A stretch of DNA of 64,000 nucleotides, from positions 310,001-374,000 of the forward strand of contig NZ_BNJI01000002.1 of assembly GCF_016587415.1 (NCBI RefSeq), in the 5' to 3' direction. The notes under the pieces are model-generated. The model did no database searches. It was not told where the DNA came from and was given only the letters and a program-made list of their open reading frames with translations. The position numbers and the translations under genes were made by a program. The DNA comes from Ktedonobacter sp. SOSP1-85. Its GTDB lineage: Bacteria; Chloroflexota; Ktedonobacteria; Ktedonobacterales; Ktedonobacteraceae. Position 1 is the stretch's first letter; every line of letters starts with the position of its first letter. This document shows, in pieces, positions 25,808 to 34,715 of the stretch.

Positions 25808-26575
25808 TTACTCGGCTGTCCATCCGCCGTCAATGGTCAGGGCTGCGCCAGTCATGAAGCTAGAGGCGTCCGACGCCAGGAAGACGATCGCCCCCGCCAG
25901 TTCCTCCGGTTTGCCCCAACGCCCCAGCGGAATGTGGTTGAGAAAGAACTGGTTGGCCTGCGGATCATTGATAACCGGCGCATTGAGTTCAGTCGCCATG
26001 GGACCAGGACAGAGGGCATTGACAGTAATTCCATGCCTGGCCCATTCCAGCGCCAGAACTTTGGTCAGTTGAAGCACACCACCTTTGCTGGAGGCATAGG
26101 CGCTGCGCTCAGGCAGAGCGACCTGCGCGAGCATTGAGGCGAGATTGATGACTCTGCCCGCGCCCTGTCTCTTCATATGGGGAGCCACAGCCCGCGCGCA
26201 GAGAAATGGTGCCTTGAGATTGGTCTGTTGCACCAGATCCCAACTGGCTTCGTCAAAAGCCTCGGCTGGCTTACGAATATTGATGCCGGCGTTGTTGACC
26301 AGGATATCGATGCGCCCGAAGGCTGCGATAACGGCCTCAACCATTTGCTCGATCTGCCGGGCGTCGGTGACATCGACCGCCAAGCCAAGGATACGGCGTC
26401 CAGTCGCGGCAGCCAGAGCCTCCGCGCCACGCTGCGCTTTCTCTTGATCCCTGCTTGTGACTACGACATCAGCTCCAGCCTCCGCCAGAGCCCGAGCCAT
26501 GACCAGGCCCAGTCCTCGCGTTCCCCCTGTGACCAGCGCGAGCCGGCCATCCAGCTTAAACATGTCAAGCGCCAT
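25808..26575 (-). CDS. SDR-family oxidoreductase (gluconate 5-dehydrogenase-like)
   Basis: A 255-residue classical short-chain dehydrogenase. Features are the TGGTRGLG cofactor loop, NNAG (LVNNAGINIRKP), catalytic Ser in INLASML, and Y-x-x-x-K in YASSKGG. Sequence around VMARALAEAGADVVVTSRD resembles gluconate/keto-sugar reductases. The start at 26575 (MALDMFKLDGR) is chosen because AAAGGAG lies 8 bases upstream; an in-frame extension to 26650 overlaps the preceding gene. It lies 22 bp downstream of the first oxidoreductase of the operon. Confidence 0.92.
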   Translation of the reverse strand: MALDMFKLDGRLALVTGGTRGLGLVMARALAEAGADVVVTSRDQEKAQRGAEALAAATGRRILGLAVDVTDARQIEQMVEAVIAAFGRIDILVNNAGINIRKPAEAFDEASWDLVQQTNLKAPFLCARAVAPHMKRQGAGRVINLASMLAQVALPERSAYASSKGGVLQLTKVLALEWARHGITVNALCPGPMATELNAPVINDPQANQFFLNHIPLGRWGKPEELAGAIVFLASDASSFMTGAALTIDGGWTAE

Positions 26576-26597
26576 AGACACTACTCCTTTGTGACAA

Positions 26598-27752
26598 CTA
26601 CGGCCTGGCGGCGGCGATTGGCCGTGTGACGGGCGGCACATCTGGCACATCGACCCAGCGCCGCTCCCGCGCGGATTGCAAAACAGCGTCGATCACCGCC
26701 TGGCAGCGCATCCCATCGTAAAAGGTTGGAATGTCATTGCCTCCCGTGAGAATAGCCTGAATAAAAGCAAAATCCTGATCATAGCGGAAAGTCACGGTTG
26801 GTTCGCCGAGAGAGGGATTGCGTGGCGAATCGGGATAGACCAGGAACTCACGTGGCACCTCCCGCACCTCCAGCGTGCCGTCAGGGTGACCGACGAGAAC
26901 CTCATGAGGGCGATGCAGATGATAGATGAGCGTGCCTTCTGTTCCGTACACTTCAAACTCATCGAGGCCATATCCGCCCTTTCCGCGTCCTTTGGCGACC
27001 TTGCTCAGATCGAACGAGGCCATTGTGCCCTGCTCAACACCCACACCAGCGGCAAACTCGGCCAGAAAAACAGAGGCATCCTCAACATCGGCGGGGAACG
27101 GTTCTCCGTCAGGAGTCGGGCGCACAGGCGCGAACGTGCGTGTCAGGCCGACCACACGGGCGATCGGGCCAATTACGTCATGACAGAAATCGATGCGGTG
27201 CGCGCCCATATCTCCCACCTCACCAGAGCCTGCCAGGTGACGCTGCTGGCGCCAGCCAAGCGAGGTCTCTGGAAAATCCTGCAAACGTGCCACGCGCAAC
27301 TGACGCGGCAGACCGACCAGTCCCTGGCCCACCAGGTGTTTGAGATAGCGCATAGCGGGCACAAAGCGATAGGTAAACGCGGTCATATGGCGCACCCCGC
27401 CGGCGACCGCTGCTTCATACATTTCTACTGTCTCAGCGTAGGTCATGCCAAGCTGTTTCTCAACCAGCACATGCTTCCCCGCCGCGATAGCCGCGTGCGC
27501 GATCGGCGCGTGCAGCAGCGTGGGTGTCGCTATAACCACCGCGTCCACAGCAGGATGCTGGAGCAAGCGCTCGTACTCAGTGAAGGTATTCGAAACATGA
27601 TACTCCTGCGCAACCCGCTTGAGCCGCTCGGCGTTATCATCACACAGAGCGATGATTTCCGCCTGCTCGCAGCGCTTCAACCCGGGCAAGTGGACGCTGT
27701 TACTGATACCCCCCAGACCAATCACGCCTACTCCAACCCGCGATTCTCGCAT
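26598..27752 (-). CDS. Gfo/Idh/MocA-family oxidoreductase (first gene of operon)
   Basis: About 384 residues. The start at 27752 (MRESRVGVGVIGLGGISNS) has AAGGAG 7 bases upstream; the longer frame to 27785 is not supported and would run into the palindrome. It shows the Rossmann GLGGI loop, VEKQLGMT (the EKP-type element with Q instead of P) and a large C-terminal sugar-binding domain. It is the promoter-proximal gene of the catabolic operon, divergent from the FadR-type regulator across the 27777-27865 palindrome. Confidence 0.92.
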   Translation of the reverse strand: MRESRVGVGVIGLGGISNSVHLPGLKRCEQAEIIALCDDNAERLKRVAQEYHVSNTFTEYERLLQHPAVDAVVIATPTLLHAPIAHAAIAAGKHVLVEKQLGMTYAETVEMYEAAVAGGVRHMTAFTYRFVPAMRYLKHLVGQGLVGLPRQLRVARLQDFPETSLGWRQQRHLAGSGEVGDMGAHRIDFCHDVIGPIARVVGLTRTFAPVRPTPDGEPFPADVEDASVFLAEFAAGVGVEQGTMASFDLSKVAKGRGKGGYGLDEFEVYGTEGTLIYHLHRPHEVLVGHPDGTLEVREVPREFLVYPDSPRNPSLGEPTVTFRYDQDFAFIQAILTGGNDIPTFYDGMRCQAVIDAVLQSARERRWVDVPDVPPVTRPIAAARP

Positions 27753-27776
27753 GGCATTGCTCCTTCCCTGAAAACA

Positions 27777-27865
27777 GGTTGACAAACTGAGTGGTTATTG
27801 GCTACAGTAATTGGTAATATAACTTTACCAATTACTGTAGCCAATAACCACTCAGTTTGTCAACC
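27777..27865. promoter_or_regulatory. 89-bp symmetric palindrome carrying face-to-face promoters
   Basis: Bases 27777-27817 and 27825-27865 are perfect inverted copies (41 of 41) around TATAACT. Each arm has TTGACA at its outer side (27779-27784 on plus, 27863-27858 on minus) with a TACAGT-like -10 about 18 bp inward, so one promoter points to the GntR gene and the mirror one to the oxidoreductase operon. The centre contains TTGGTAA...TTACCAA, close to the short palindromes bound by FadR-type regulators. Confidence 0.75.
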
Positions 27866-27898
27866 TCGAAAGACGATTGAGAAAGGCAGGAGAAGCCA

Positions 27899-28639
27899 GT
27901 GTTTGAAATGCCTCCCAAAAATGCCCTTTCCGAAGACATCGTGAACAAGTTGCTCGCTCTCCTCAAGGAAAAGAAACTCCAACCAGGCGATCGTCTGCCC
28001 TCCGAGCGGGATCTGGCGGAACAACTCCAGGTGAGCCGTCCTTCGCTGCGGGAGGCCTTGCGAGCGCTCTCGATCATGCATGTAGTGGAAATACGGCAGG
28101 GTTCTGGCACATACATTTCTTCTCTCGAACCCCAAAGTCTGGTCGAGCATCTTGATTTTGTCTTTGCTCTGGCTGATTCAACCTACCTCTCGCTTTTTGA
28201 GGCGCGCAAGGTGGTGGAGGTCGGCATCTGTGGTTTGGCGGCGCAGCGCATCACCAATGAAGAGGTCACTCGCCTGGAACGCTGCCTGGAAAAGTCGCTG
28301 CTTGGATTGACCGATGCGGAACTGTATTTTCAGGCTGATGTGGAATTACACGAAATCATTACCGAAGCAGCCGCAAGCCCTATTCTCAGCAGGATCATGG
28401 CCAGCATCCATCATCTGAGCCTCGCCAGTCGTAAACGCACCGCTGTGTTGCCGGGGATCGCTTACCAGGTTATTGAAGATCACCGTGCCATTATCCAGGC
28501 ACTCAAGCAGCGTGATTCCAAGGCTGCGCGCCAGGCCATGTATCAACACCTTACCCATATCGAGCAGCGACTGCTCGATGATCTCGCGGCCAGTGCCACC
28601 ACGACCGCGCCCCAGCCGACTACAACGGCTGAATCATGA
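27899..28639 (+). CDS. FadR/GntR-family transcriptional regulator (FCD domain)
   Basis: A 246-residue regulator. The N-terminal winged helix is typical: LKEKKLQPGDRLPSERDLAEQLQVSRPSLREALRALSIMHVVEIRQGSGTYI. The C-terminal helical FCD domain contains acidic and His residues (DVELHEIITEAAASP, SRIMASIHHL, DHRAIIQALKQRD) that in this family bind metal and a carboxylate effector. The GTG start is supported by AGGAG at 27888-27892. It controls the divergent operon and probably itself through the intergenic palindrome. Effectors of such proteins near sugar dehydrogenases are commonly sugar acids. It overlaps the next gene's 5' region (ATGA). Confidence 0.93.
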   Translation: MFEMPPKNALSEDIVNKLLALLKEKKLQPGDRLPSERDLAEQLQVSRPSLREALRALSIMHVVEIRQGSGTYISSLEPQSLVEHLDFVFALADSTYLSLFEARKVVEVGICGLAAQRITNEEVTRLERCLEKSLLGLTDAELYFQADVELHEIITEAAASPILSRIMASIHHLSLASRKRTAVLPGIAYQVIEDHRAIIQALKQRDSKAARQAMYQHLTHIEQRLLDDLAASATTTAPQPTTTAES

Positions 28640-28653
28640 GAGGAGACAATGGA

Positions 28654-29706
28654 ATGTTGACCGATTCAGAGATGAAAGCACTAGTCTGGCTGGGACCGGA
28701 GGATATGCAGCTTCGCACTGTCTCGCTCCCCGAACCTGCTCCCGGTGAAGTGCTGATTGAGACAAGCGCTATCGGCATCTGCGGCTCTGAACTAAGCGGA
28801 TATCTCGGCCAGAACAGCCTGCGCCGTCCACCGTTGATTATGGGGCATGAAGCTTCTGGTCGTATCCTACAAGCAGGCGAGCAAACGACCTTCGCCGATG
28901 GCACCACAGGCCAGGTGGGGACGCGTGTGACCTTCAACCCTCTGATCGTCTGTGGTGCCTGTGATCGGTGTCGTGCAGGTTATACCAACCTCTGTCGCCA
29001 ACGCCAGCTCGTTGGCGCGCACCGCCCAGGCGCTTTTGCCTCCTACGTAGCCGTGCCTGCCACCCAATGCTGGCCTGTGCCAGAGAATCTCTCGGATACT
29101 GCTGCTTCTCTGGCAGAACCGCTGGCCTGCGCCATCCGTGCCGTCACACTCGCTCATATCTCTCCGGGAGACAGCCTGCTCATCATCGGAGCCGGCCCCA
29201 TCGGCCTCTTTTGCCTGGCCTATGCCCGTTCACTAGGTATTACAGAAATCCTTGTGAGCGATATGCTTCCCGCGCGCCTAGAGATTGCGCAGCAATGGGG
29301 AGCAAGCGCAACCCTGAATGCGCGCACAAGCGATGTCGTGCAAAGCGTCCAGCAGATCTATCGCGGCGGCGCAATGGCGGTGATTGACGCTGTCGGCGCA
29401 ACCGCCACACGAGCGCAGGCCATTCAGGCCGTGGTCCCTGGTGGCCGCGTCGTTTTTATTGGCCTCCATGATGAGGAATCGCCGCTCGCCGCGAATTATC
29501 TTATTCGGCAAGAAGTGACCATTACCGGCAGTTTTGCCTATACCCACCATGATTTCGGCAGCGCCGTGGCCATGTTGAAAGCAGGCAAGCTGCGGTCAGA
29601 GGCTGACTGGCTGGAAGAACGCCCGCTGGCTGAGGGACCGGCTGCCTTTGCCGAACTGGTCAAGGGCACGGCCAGAGCAACAAAGATCGTACTGCGGATG
29701 AGGTAA
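28654..29706 (+). CDS. Zinc-dependent medium-chain dehydrogenase (idonate/threonine type)
   Basis: About 350 residues. Catalytic zinc ligands are Cys in GICGSE and His-Glu in MGHEASG. The structural zinc loop is VCGACDRCRAGYTNLC. The Rossmann segment is IIGAGPIGLFCLAYA. It oxidises a secondary alcohol of a polyol or sugar acid with NAD(P). The start at 28654 (MLTDSEM) has AGAGGAG 8 bases upstream; an in-frame ATG at 28636 overlaps the regulator's stop. With the SDR on the other side of the palindrome, it resembles the idonate-type dehydrogenase/reductase pair, but the substrate is inferred. Confidence 0.92.
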   Translation: MLTDSEMKALVWLGPEDMQLRTVSLPEPAPGEVLIETSAIGICGSELSGYLGQNSLRRPPLIMGHEASGRILQAGEQTTFADGTTGQVGTRVTFNPLIVCGACDRCRAGYTNLCRQRQLVGAHRPGAFASYVAVPATQCWPVPENLSDTAASLAEPLACAIRAVTLAHISPGDSLLIIGAGPIGLFCLAYARSLGITEILVSDMLPARLEIAQQWGASATLNARTSDVVQSVQQIYRGGAMAVIDAVGATATRAQAIQAVVPGGRVVFIGLHDEESPLAANYLIRQEVTITGSFAYTHHDFGSAVAMLKAGKLRSEADWLEERPLAEGPAAFAELVKGTARATKIVLRMR

Positions 29707-29717
29707 GATTCTTCTCT

Positions 29718-29792
29718 AAGATCTTATTCCGAAACCCAACGCCACTGGCGTGTCTAGCGCTTCGCGCTCAGGGTTTTCGGAGAAGTAGTAAG
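29718..29792 (+). repeat. REP-like dispersed element, copy A
   Basis: It begins AAGATCTTATTCCGAAACCC and ends TTTTCGGAGAAGTAGTAAG; the two ends are loosely complementary. The same ends occur, inverted and with about 35 extra bases in the middle, at 45182-45291. Confidence 0.7.
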
Positions 29793-29812
29793 AACAGGAG
29801 AAAGGATAGCGG

Positions 29813-30052
29813 ATGAAACTGGCTTTAATTTCTGATATTCATGGAAATCTTTTCGCCTTTGATGCGGTTTTAGAGGATATTCGTCGGCGTAAGGTTGAGC
29901 ATATCCTGTGTCTGGGAGACGTTGTTACCTCTGGTCCTCAACCACGTGAGGCGCTCGCTCGCCTACGAGAAATCGGCTGTCCTACTGTAATGGGCAATAA
30001 GGGTTCCTCGCACTCCTTTCACAACGTGGAATGCCGCATACGGAGTGGTTAG
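29813..30052 (+). pseudogene. Truncated calcineurin-like metallophosphoesterase
   Basis: Only the first 63 or so residues match the family: KLALISDIHGNLFAFDAVLEDI (metal-binding DxH), LGDVVTSGPQP (GDxx), then VMGN of the GNxE/D motif. After that the frame runs into unrelated residues and stops at codon 80, whereas family members are about 240 residues. The missing His motifs make it inactive. A good ribosome site (GGAGAAAGG) and the REP-like element precede it. The 3' part was apparently replaced or deleted. Confidence 0.75.
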
Positions 30053-30199
30053 TCAATTCGTGGAGCAAAGATTAATATTCTGATACCAAACAGTTGCCAT
30101 CGGGTTTGGGTCAGTTCAGGGCCGTCATCTTCAAATGTGCGTGCCTTAAACAGGCTGCGGGTGAAGTAGCCGTTACTTGAGTACACGGCTACTGGACTC
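30052..30199 (-). other. Possible gene remnant between two broken genes
   Basis: The minus strand here encodes a protein-like tail (YFTRSLFKARTFEDDGPELTQ, then TRWQLFGIRILIFAPRID and a stop) without a start of its own. It may be the 3' end of a lost gene fused next to the FHA gene. No family was recognised. Confidence 0.2.
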
Positions 30200-32481
30200 C
30201 TATGATGGTGACCAGGGTTCGGGCAGTTCGCTTGCTCCAAGCAGGCGGAAGATAACCTTGACCGAACCAAAGCTGACCACATCTCCGTCCTGGAGGACTT
30301 CTGGCTTGTGCGGGTTTAGAACCAACTCTCCCAGGCGTGTCTTATTTCGGCTATTCAGATCTTCGAGAGAGAAGCACGTTTGCTCGATGTGTATCTGCGC
30401 ATGCCGACGCGAGACGCTGCTCGATGTATCGAACGGCGTCAGGTCAATCCCTGGCGTGATATTACGTTTGGGATCGGCCCGTCCGACAACGACACGATCC
30501 TCTTTGATGGCGATGCGTTGCACGATCTGTCCGTTCTGCTGAATATCCAGAAATGCGTAAATTTTTGCGCTCTCCGGCGCTACTGGCCCGATGCTGAGTT
30601 TCGACCTGATGATCGTCTGCTCCCCTTCTGCCAATTCCTGATGTTTGCTGGATCGGGGCCGGAGAAGGGTCTGCTCCCCTTCTGCCAATTCCTCATCTAT
30701 TTTGAGCTTCGCGCTCGCCTGGTTCGCCATGGCTGGAAAAGACTTCATGACCGCAAGCAGGCTCGCCACATGCTCAGGACGCTGGAGGGGGTGTTCGGCC
30801 TCAAGTTCCGGCAGGACCGAGAGCACCCTCCCGTTGCGCACGAATAACCTTCTCCAGTTGGATGGATCGAGGGGAATGAGGGCATGGCGCCGGCGTCGCG
30901 CGGCGCCGATTGCGCTGGCGCGCGCGCTCGTGTCGATACCACTCGCTTTACTGATCTGTTCGATACGTTCGGCGCCGAAGTTGATCGGGGCCGCCTGGCT
31001 GTATTCCTGCGCGCTCACCTGAAGCCAGGCGTAGGTGTCCTCCTTAATGCGATCAGCGAGCCGGCGAAGGGCATCAGTTGGTAAGGTACCCGCATCCCGA
31101 GCCTGCCAGTACTCAAGAACGCGGGCGCTGTGCCCAATCATCCCGGTCATCGCTCCACCACTGGTCAGAAAGTGACCATTGCCAAAGGAATCGCCAGCGA
31201 CCACGCCGTTGACCGCAATCAATGGATCATCGCCAACCCGCTCGACAAGGCTGAATAACGTGGGTCCATAGATCATCTGGACCTTCATCAACTCCTGCCT
31301 GGGAATGTCGAGAATCTCTGCGGCTTGCTTGATATAGTAGTCATAGATCAGTTGTTGGTAGGAAGCGAAGAACTCGGGCGAACCAGGGTCCGTTCCCACT
31401 GGAAGGAGTCCCGCCTCGATGGGATCGAAGGTTGTAAAGTCTGGAACCTGAACCAGAACCCAGCCGACCTCTGGATCATTCTCATGGCCCACAGCGATCT
31501 GCCGCACCCAGTATTCCTTGCCATTCTGGTCGAACGCTGAAGAGATTCTCCGCCGTAGGCGACCACCTACAAGCACCTCGACCAGGCCCGCCAGGAAATC
31601 CGCCTGCGCCACCACTGGCCCATACCCGTCTCCATGGTCAACCTCGACATCATGTTGCTCAAATCCCAGGCGGTTCGCGTCAGTACTCTTAAATCCCTGG
31701 GCGATCATGAACAGTTCGGGAATACCCAGGTCAATGATCTCACTATTCGGCTCCCTCACACGAACGAACTGCCCCTTGAAGTCAAATTCCTTGAGACTCT
31801 CAATGCGAATCCGCTTCCGACCATCGGGACCATCAATGAAACCCTCACCCTCCTTCGGAACCACGCGGTGATGCGTAAACAGTTGGACCCGAGGCTTGCT
31901 GTTCGTCTCTCGATCCTTCTGTTCGATCATCTCCAGATAGCGACGCAGCAACTTCTGAATGGAGGCAGCCTCCGCCTGGAATGTCGACGGGCCATCGAGC
32001 ACCTCCATCATCGAAGTGCGAATCTTGCGAGGGTCAGGCTGCTCTGGCGGCTTGGGTGGCTCTAACACCGTAATGACGCGGTTGGGCAGGCCATCGCGCC
32101 AGCGGTCATCAATAAATTCGACATTGTGAATGGTTCCCACAATATGCTGGTCCGCGTCAAAGCCATCGATGATCTCATCGGCGACGATATCTCCAGCGGA
32201 AGTATGGGGCTGTAGAAGCACTCAGCGAGGCGAAATAATCGTCCATCCCCCCGACGAGGCAACCTGGCCTCGCCATATCGTTCAAGCATCATCTGATCGA
32301 TCAGGCCAAGTTGGTGATAAAAGTCTGCACGGATATTCCAATGTACGCCAAGGAAGGGATCACCACGCATCTCAACACCTACCGCGGTCCGCCCCAGTGC
32401 CACAGTCCACAACATGGCCATCATGTTCGTACCGCCCAGACCCAATGCCAGAAAGTCTGGATCGCGTATCACGCCGTTCAT
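30200..32481 (-). pseudogene. FHA-domain protein with N-terminal nucleotide-binding module, frameshifted
   Basis: Two overlapping minus-strand frames make one protein of about 760 residues. The first (from ATG 32481, MNGVIRDPDFLALGLGGTNMM) holds a Gly-rich Rossmann-like start, and the second (to 30200) continues at HTSAGDIVADEIIDGFDADQ. The frame must change at the C-run 32206-32209; one extra C would join CFYSP to HTSAGD. The middle resembles a flavoprotein-like body, and the last 110 residues are an FHA phosphothreonine-binding domain (VVVGRADP ... SVSRRHAQIHI ... LEDLNSRNKTRLG). The protein is split unless the base is a sequencing error. A GAGGAGGG ribosome site precedes ATG 32481. Confidence 0.75.
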
Positions 32482-32546
32482 AGGTCGCGTTACCCTCCTC
32501 ATAAACATGTACGCTTTGTGCGATTAACGGATAGAAAGTGAGAGGT

Positions 32547-32592
32547 GTAGTACGCTTCTGTTACGAAAGAAAACAAACAAGGAGCGTACTAC
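32547..32592. promoter_or_regulatory. Leader hairpin of IS remnant
   Basis: GTAGTACGCT (32547-32556) and AGCGTACTAC (32583-32592) are perfect 10-bp inverted repeats just before the transposase start, overlapping its AAGGAG. Such a structure would hide the ribosome site in read-through transcripts. It may also mark the element's end. Confidence 0.5.
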
Positions 32593-32594
32593 CG

Positions 32595-32770
32595 ATGCTT
32601 GAGAAAGCAACACTTCTCACGACTCTTTTTACCATAGTTGACGACACAATGAAAGGATCAGCCGTGAGATCCAGCAAGCCTTACATCAGCCTGGTCCAGC
32701 TCTCCGCCCCTCTGAGAGCGAGCTGATCACTGGGGAGGATACCAAGGCGAGCTTGAGAGCTGGCGCCCTT
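32595..32770 (+). pseudogene. Transposase N-terminal remnant (IS982-like)
   Basis: The frame MLEKATLLTTLFTIVDDTMKGSA is followed, after a one-base shift near 32664, by EIQQALHQPGPALRPSESELIT. Together these match the start of an IS982-like DDE transposase, where an IDDxxK-type start and an LSESEI-type helix are usual. The sequence then loses sense by about 32760; the catalytic core and the other end are gone. It is a decayed fragment in the 32482-32879 gap. Confidence 0.6.
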
Positions 32771-32837
32771 GATTTTTGCTGTCTGTTGATTTACTATTTG
32801 ACCAGAATAATTTTTTGAGTCAATAAGTCATTTTCTT

Positions 32838-32863
32838 GTCTCGTCACTCTTGTGTGACGAGAC
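32838..32863. promoter_or_regulatory. 26-bp palindrome, candidate TetR operator
   Basis: GTCTCGTCAC (32838-32847) and GTGACGAGAC (32854-32863) are perfect 10-bp inverted repeats 17 bp before the TetR-type start codon, a classic autoregulatory position. Confidence 0.55.
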
Positions 32864-32879
32864 GAACTTAAGGGAGATC

Positions 32880-33602
32880 ATGGAAACCAGAAGCAAGATC
32901 ACTGATGGAACGTCAAACGACAAAGGGGGACCTGCTCAGCCTGACGAGCGTATGATTCGCGAACAGCGCCTGCTTGATGTTGCGAGCGCCCTGCTAGTGC
33001 GCTGGGGCTACCGGAGGACCACCCTTGACGATGTGGCTCGCGAGGCAGGTGTGGGCAAAGGCACGATCTATTTGCACTGGAAGGACAAAAAGGATCTGTT
33101 TCGTGCGGCCATCTGGCGCGCCAACCACCAGGTCAGCGAAGACCTCAAGCAGCGGATTGCCGCCGATCCAGAGGGGGGGTTACCGCATCGGCTGTGGATG
33201 CATAGTATGCTTGCTGCCCTCACCAATCCCCTTGTCGCGGCGCAAATCCGGGGTCAGCCAGACCTCTTTGCCGGACTCATCGACACGTTTGATCCCGCGT
33301 CCCGCGAGCAACTGGTGGGGCATGCCGACACCTACGTGGCTCAACTGCAACAGGCTGGACTGATTCGCACAGATCTGCCAGTTCCGGTCATTACGTATCT
33401 GCTCGCCTCCCTGAAAATGGGGCTGATCTCCGCGCCTGAGCTTGTCGGTCAGAAAAACATGCCATCTCTGGAGCAACTCGCCGTGGCACTCAGCGACCTG
33501 TTACGCCGCTGGTTGGAGCCAGAACAACTCCCTAGCAATACGGAAGCCGGCAAACAGGCTCTCGGCGAGTGGCTAGAGCAGTTCAACAGCATGGAAGGAT
33601 AA
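32880..33602 (+). CDS. TetR-family transcriptional regulator
   Basis: About 240 residues from ATG 32880 (METRSKITDG), preceded by AAGGGAG. The helix-turn-helix reads LLDVASALLVRWGYRRTTLDDVAREAGVGKGTIYLHWKDKKDLF. A long helical ligand-binding domain follows. It lies 1 bp before the alpha/beta hydrolase gene, so the two form an operon presumably self-controlled through the palindrome at 32838-32863. Confidence 0.92.
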   Translation: METRSKITDGTSNDKGGPAQPDERMIREQRLLDVASALLVRWGYRRTTLDDVAREAGVGKGTIYLHWKDKKDLFRAAIWRANHQVSEDLKQRIAADPEGGLPHRLWMHSMLAALTNPLVAAQIRGQPDLFAGLIDTFDPASREQLVGHADTYVAQLQQAGLIRTDLPVPVITYLLASLKMGLISAPELVGQKNMPSLEQLAVALSDLLRRWLEPEQLPSNTEAGKQALGEWLEQFNSMEG

Positions 33603-33603
33603 C

Positions 33604-34503
33604 GTGAGAAATATGGACACGATGAACACCAACCAGAATCTTGTCCAGTCGGGGCGCGTCACTACAGAGGGCGACGACCTGTACTATGAAGTACGTGGCC
33701 AGGGACAGCCATTCTTGATGATCCCAGCCGCCGGCGGGGATGGAGATTATTATGCGGCGGTGGCGGATCTGCTCTGTAACGAATACAAAGTCATCACCTA
33801 CGACCGGCGTGCCAATGCCCGCAGTACCATGCATGCGCCGCAGAATTTTGAGATCAGCCAGCAGAGCCGGGACGCCGTGGCCGTCCTCCACGCAGTCGGT
33901 GAGACCTCCGCCTTCGTGTTTGGCAACAGCAGCGGCGCGGTCATTGCCCTGGACATGGCAAAAACCCAACCGCAGGCGGTGAGGGCGGTCATTGTGCATG
34001 AGCCACCGGTTCCGCGGGTGTTGCCACTCCCGCAGGCTAGAAAATGGCAACGTCGCTTTGCGAGCGCCTATCTGACGGCCTTTCGCTTTGGCTCGTATGT
34101 GGCTGCCACCCAGTTTATGCTTGGCGTTCGCATCCCCATGCTCAAAATAGCCCGGGCTCAAAGAAGGTCAAACGAGTACACCAGAAGCCGTAGAGAACAG
34201 AGTGGGGAACACCGCCTCAGCGTCAAGGTCGGCGTCGAGTTCCTGGTGAAAGGGGAATTGCTGCCCATGACGAATTACCTGCCAGATGTTGAACGGATCA
34301 AACACAATGGCGTCAAGGTCTTCATGGCCGTGGGAGAATGGGCTCGCTCAAGAAAGACCTGGCACCTCCAGGTGGCTCATATCCTGGCAGAACAGCTTGG
34401 CTGCGAACTGGTGACGTTTCCTGGCCATCACGGCTCGTATGAGGATATGCCGCAGGAATGGGCTGCCACCCTGCGCAGGGTATTGCACCAGGCAGAAGCC
34501 TAA
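33604..34503 (+). CDS. Alpha/beta hydrolase
   Basis: A 299-residue hydrolase. The nucleophile elbow is GNSSG (VFGNSSGAVIAL), the oxyanion region IPAAGGDGDYY, and the catalytic His in GHHGSYED. The core YYEVRGQGQPFLMIPAAGG resembles esterase/epoxide-hydrolase or thioesterase-like members. No signal peptide is seen. The start is GTG at 33604 or ATG at 33613 (nine bases later); both follow AAGGA. It is co-transcribed with the TetR regulator, suggesting the substrate or product is the inducer. Exact substrate unknown. Confidence 0.88.
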   Translation: MRNMDTMNTNQNLVQSGRVTTEGDDLYYEVRGQGQPFLMIPAAGGDGDYYAAVADLLCNEYKVITYDRRANARSTMHAPQNFEISQQSRDAVAVLHAVGETSAFVFGNSSGAVIALDMAKTQPQAVRAVIVHEPPVPRVLPLPQARKWQRRFASAYLTAFRFGSYVAATQFMLGVRIPMLKIARAQRRSNEYTRSRREQSGEHRLSVKVGVEFLVKGELLPMTNYLPDVERIKHNGVKVFMAVGEWARSRKTWHLQVAHILAEQLGCELVTFPGHHGSYEDMPQEWAATLRRVLHQAEA

Positions 34504-34715
34504 CCTGGTGGCTCAACACCAACAAGAAGCCGCACGGTTTCTCACTGACAGCGGGTATGTCACAAAAGAAGGATATGCATGACAAAAAGAGGTCGTATTT
34601 TCTTACCATAGTGTCGCTTCGCCGCATTGAAAAAGCGCAGGATTGGAGCGTACAATTTGCCTTAACGAATACAATTGATGGCAATTTTAGTAGAGAATTT
34701 TGCAGGAGGTTGAAG

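Noticed and set aside
26676..27782. Long plus-strand frame opposite an oxidoreductase
   Set aside because: Antisense shadow; the minus-strand protein has clear family motifs.
30200..32481. Programmed frameshift in the FHA gene
   Set aside because: The C-run lacks a standard slippery heptamer and no downstream structure was evident; a single-base loss is simpler.
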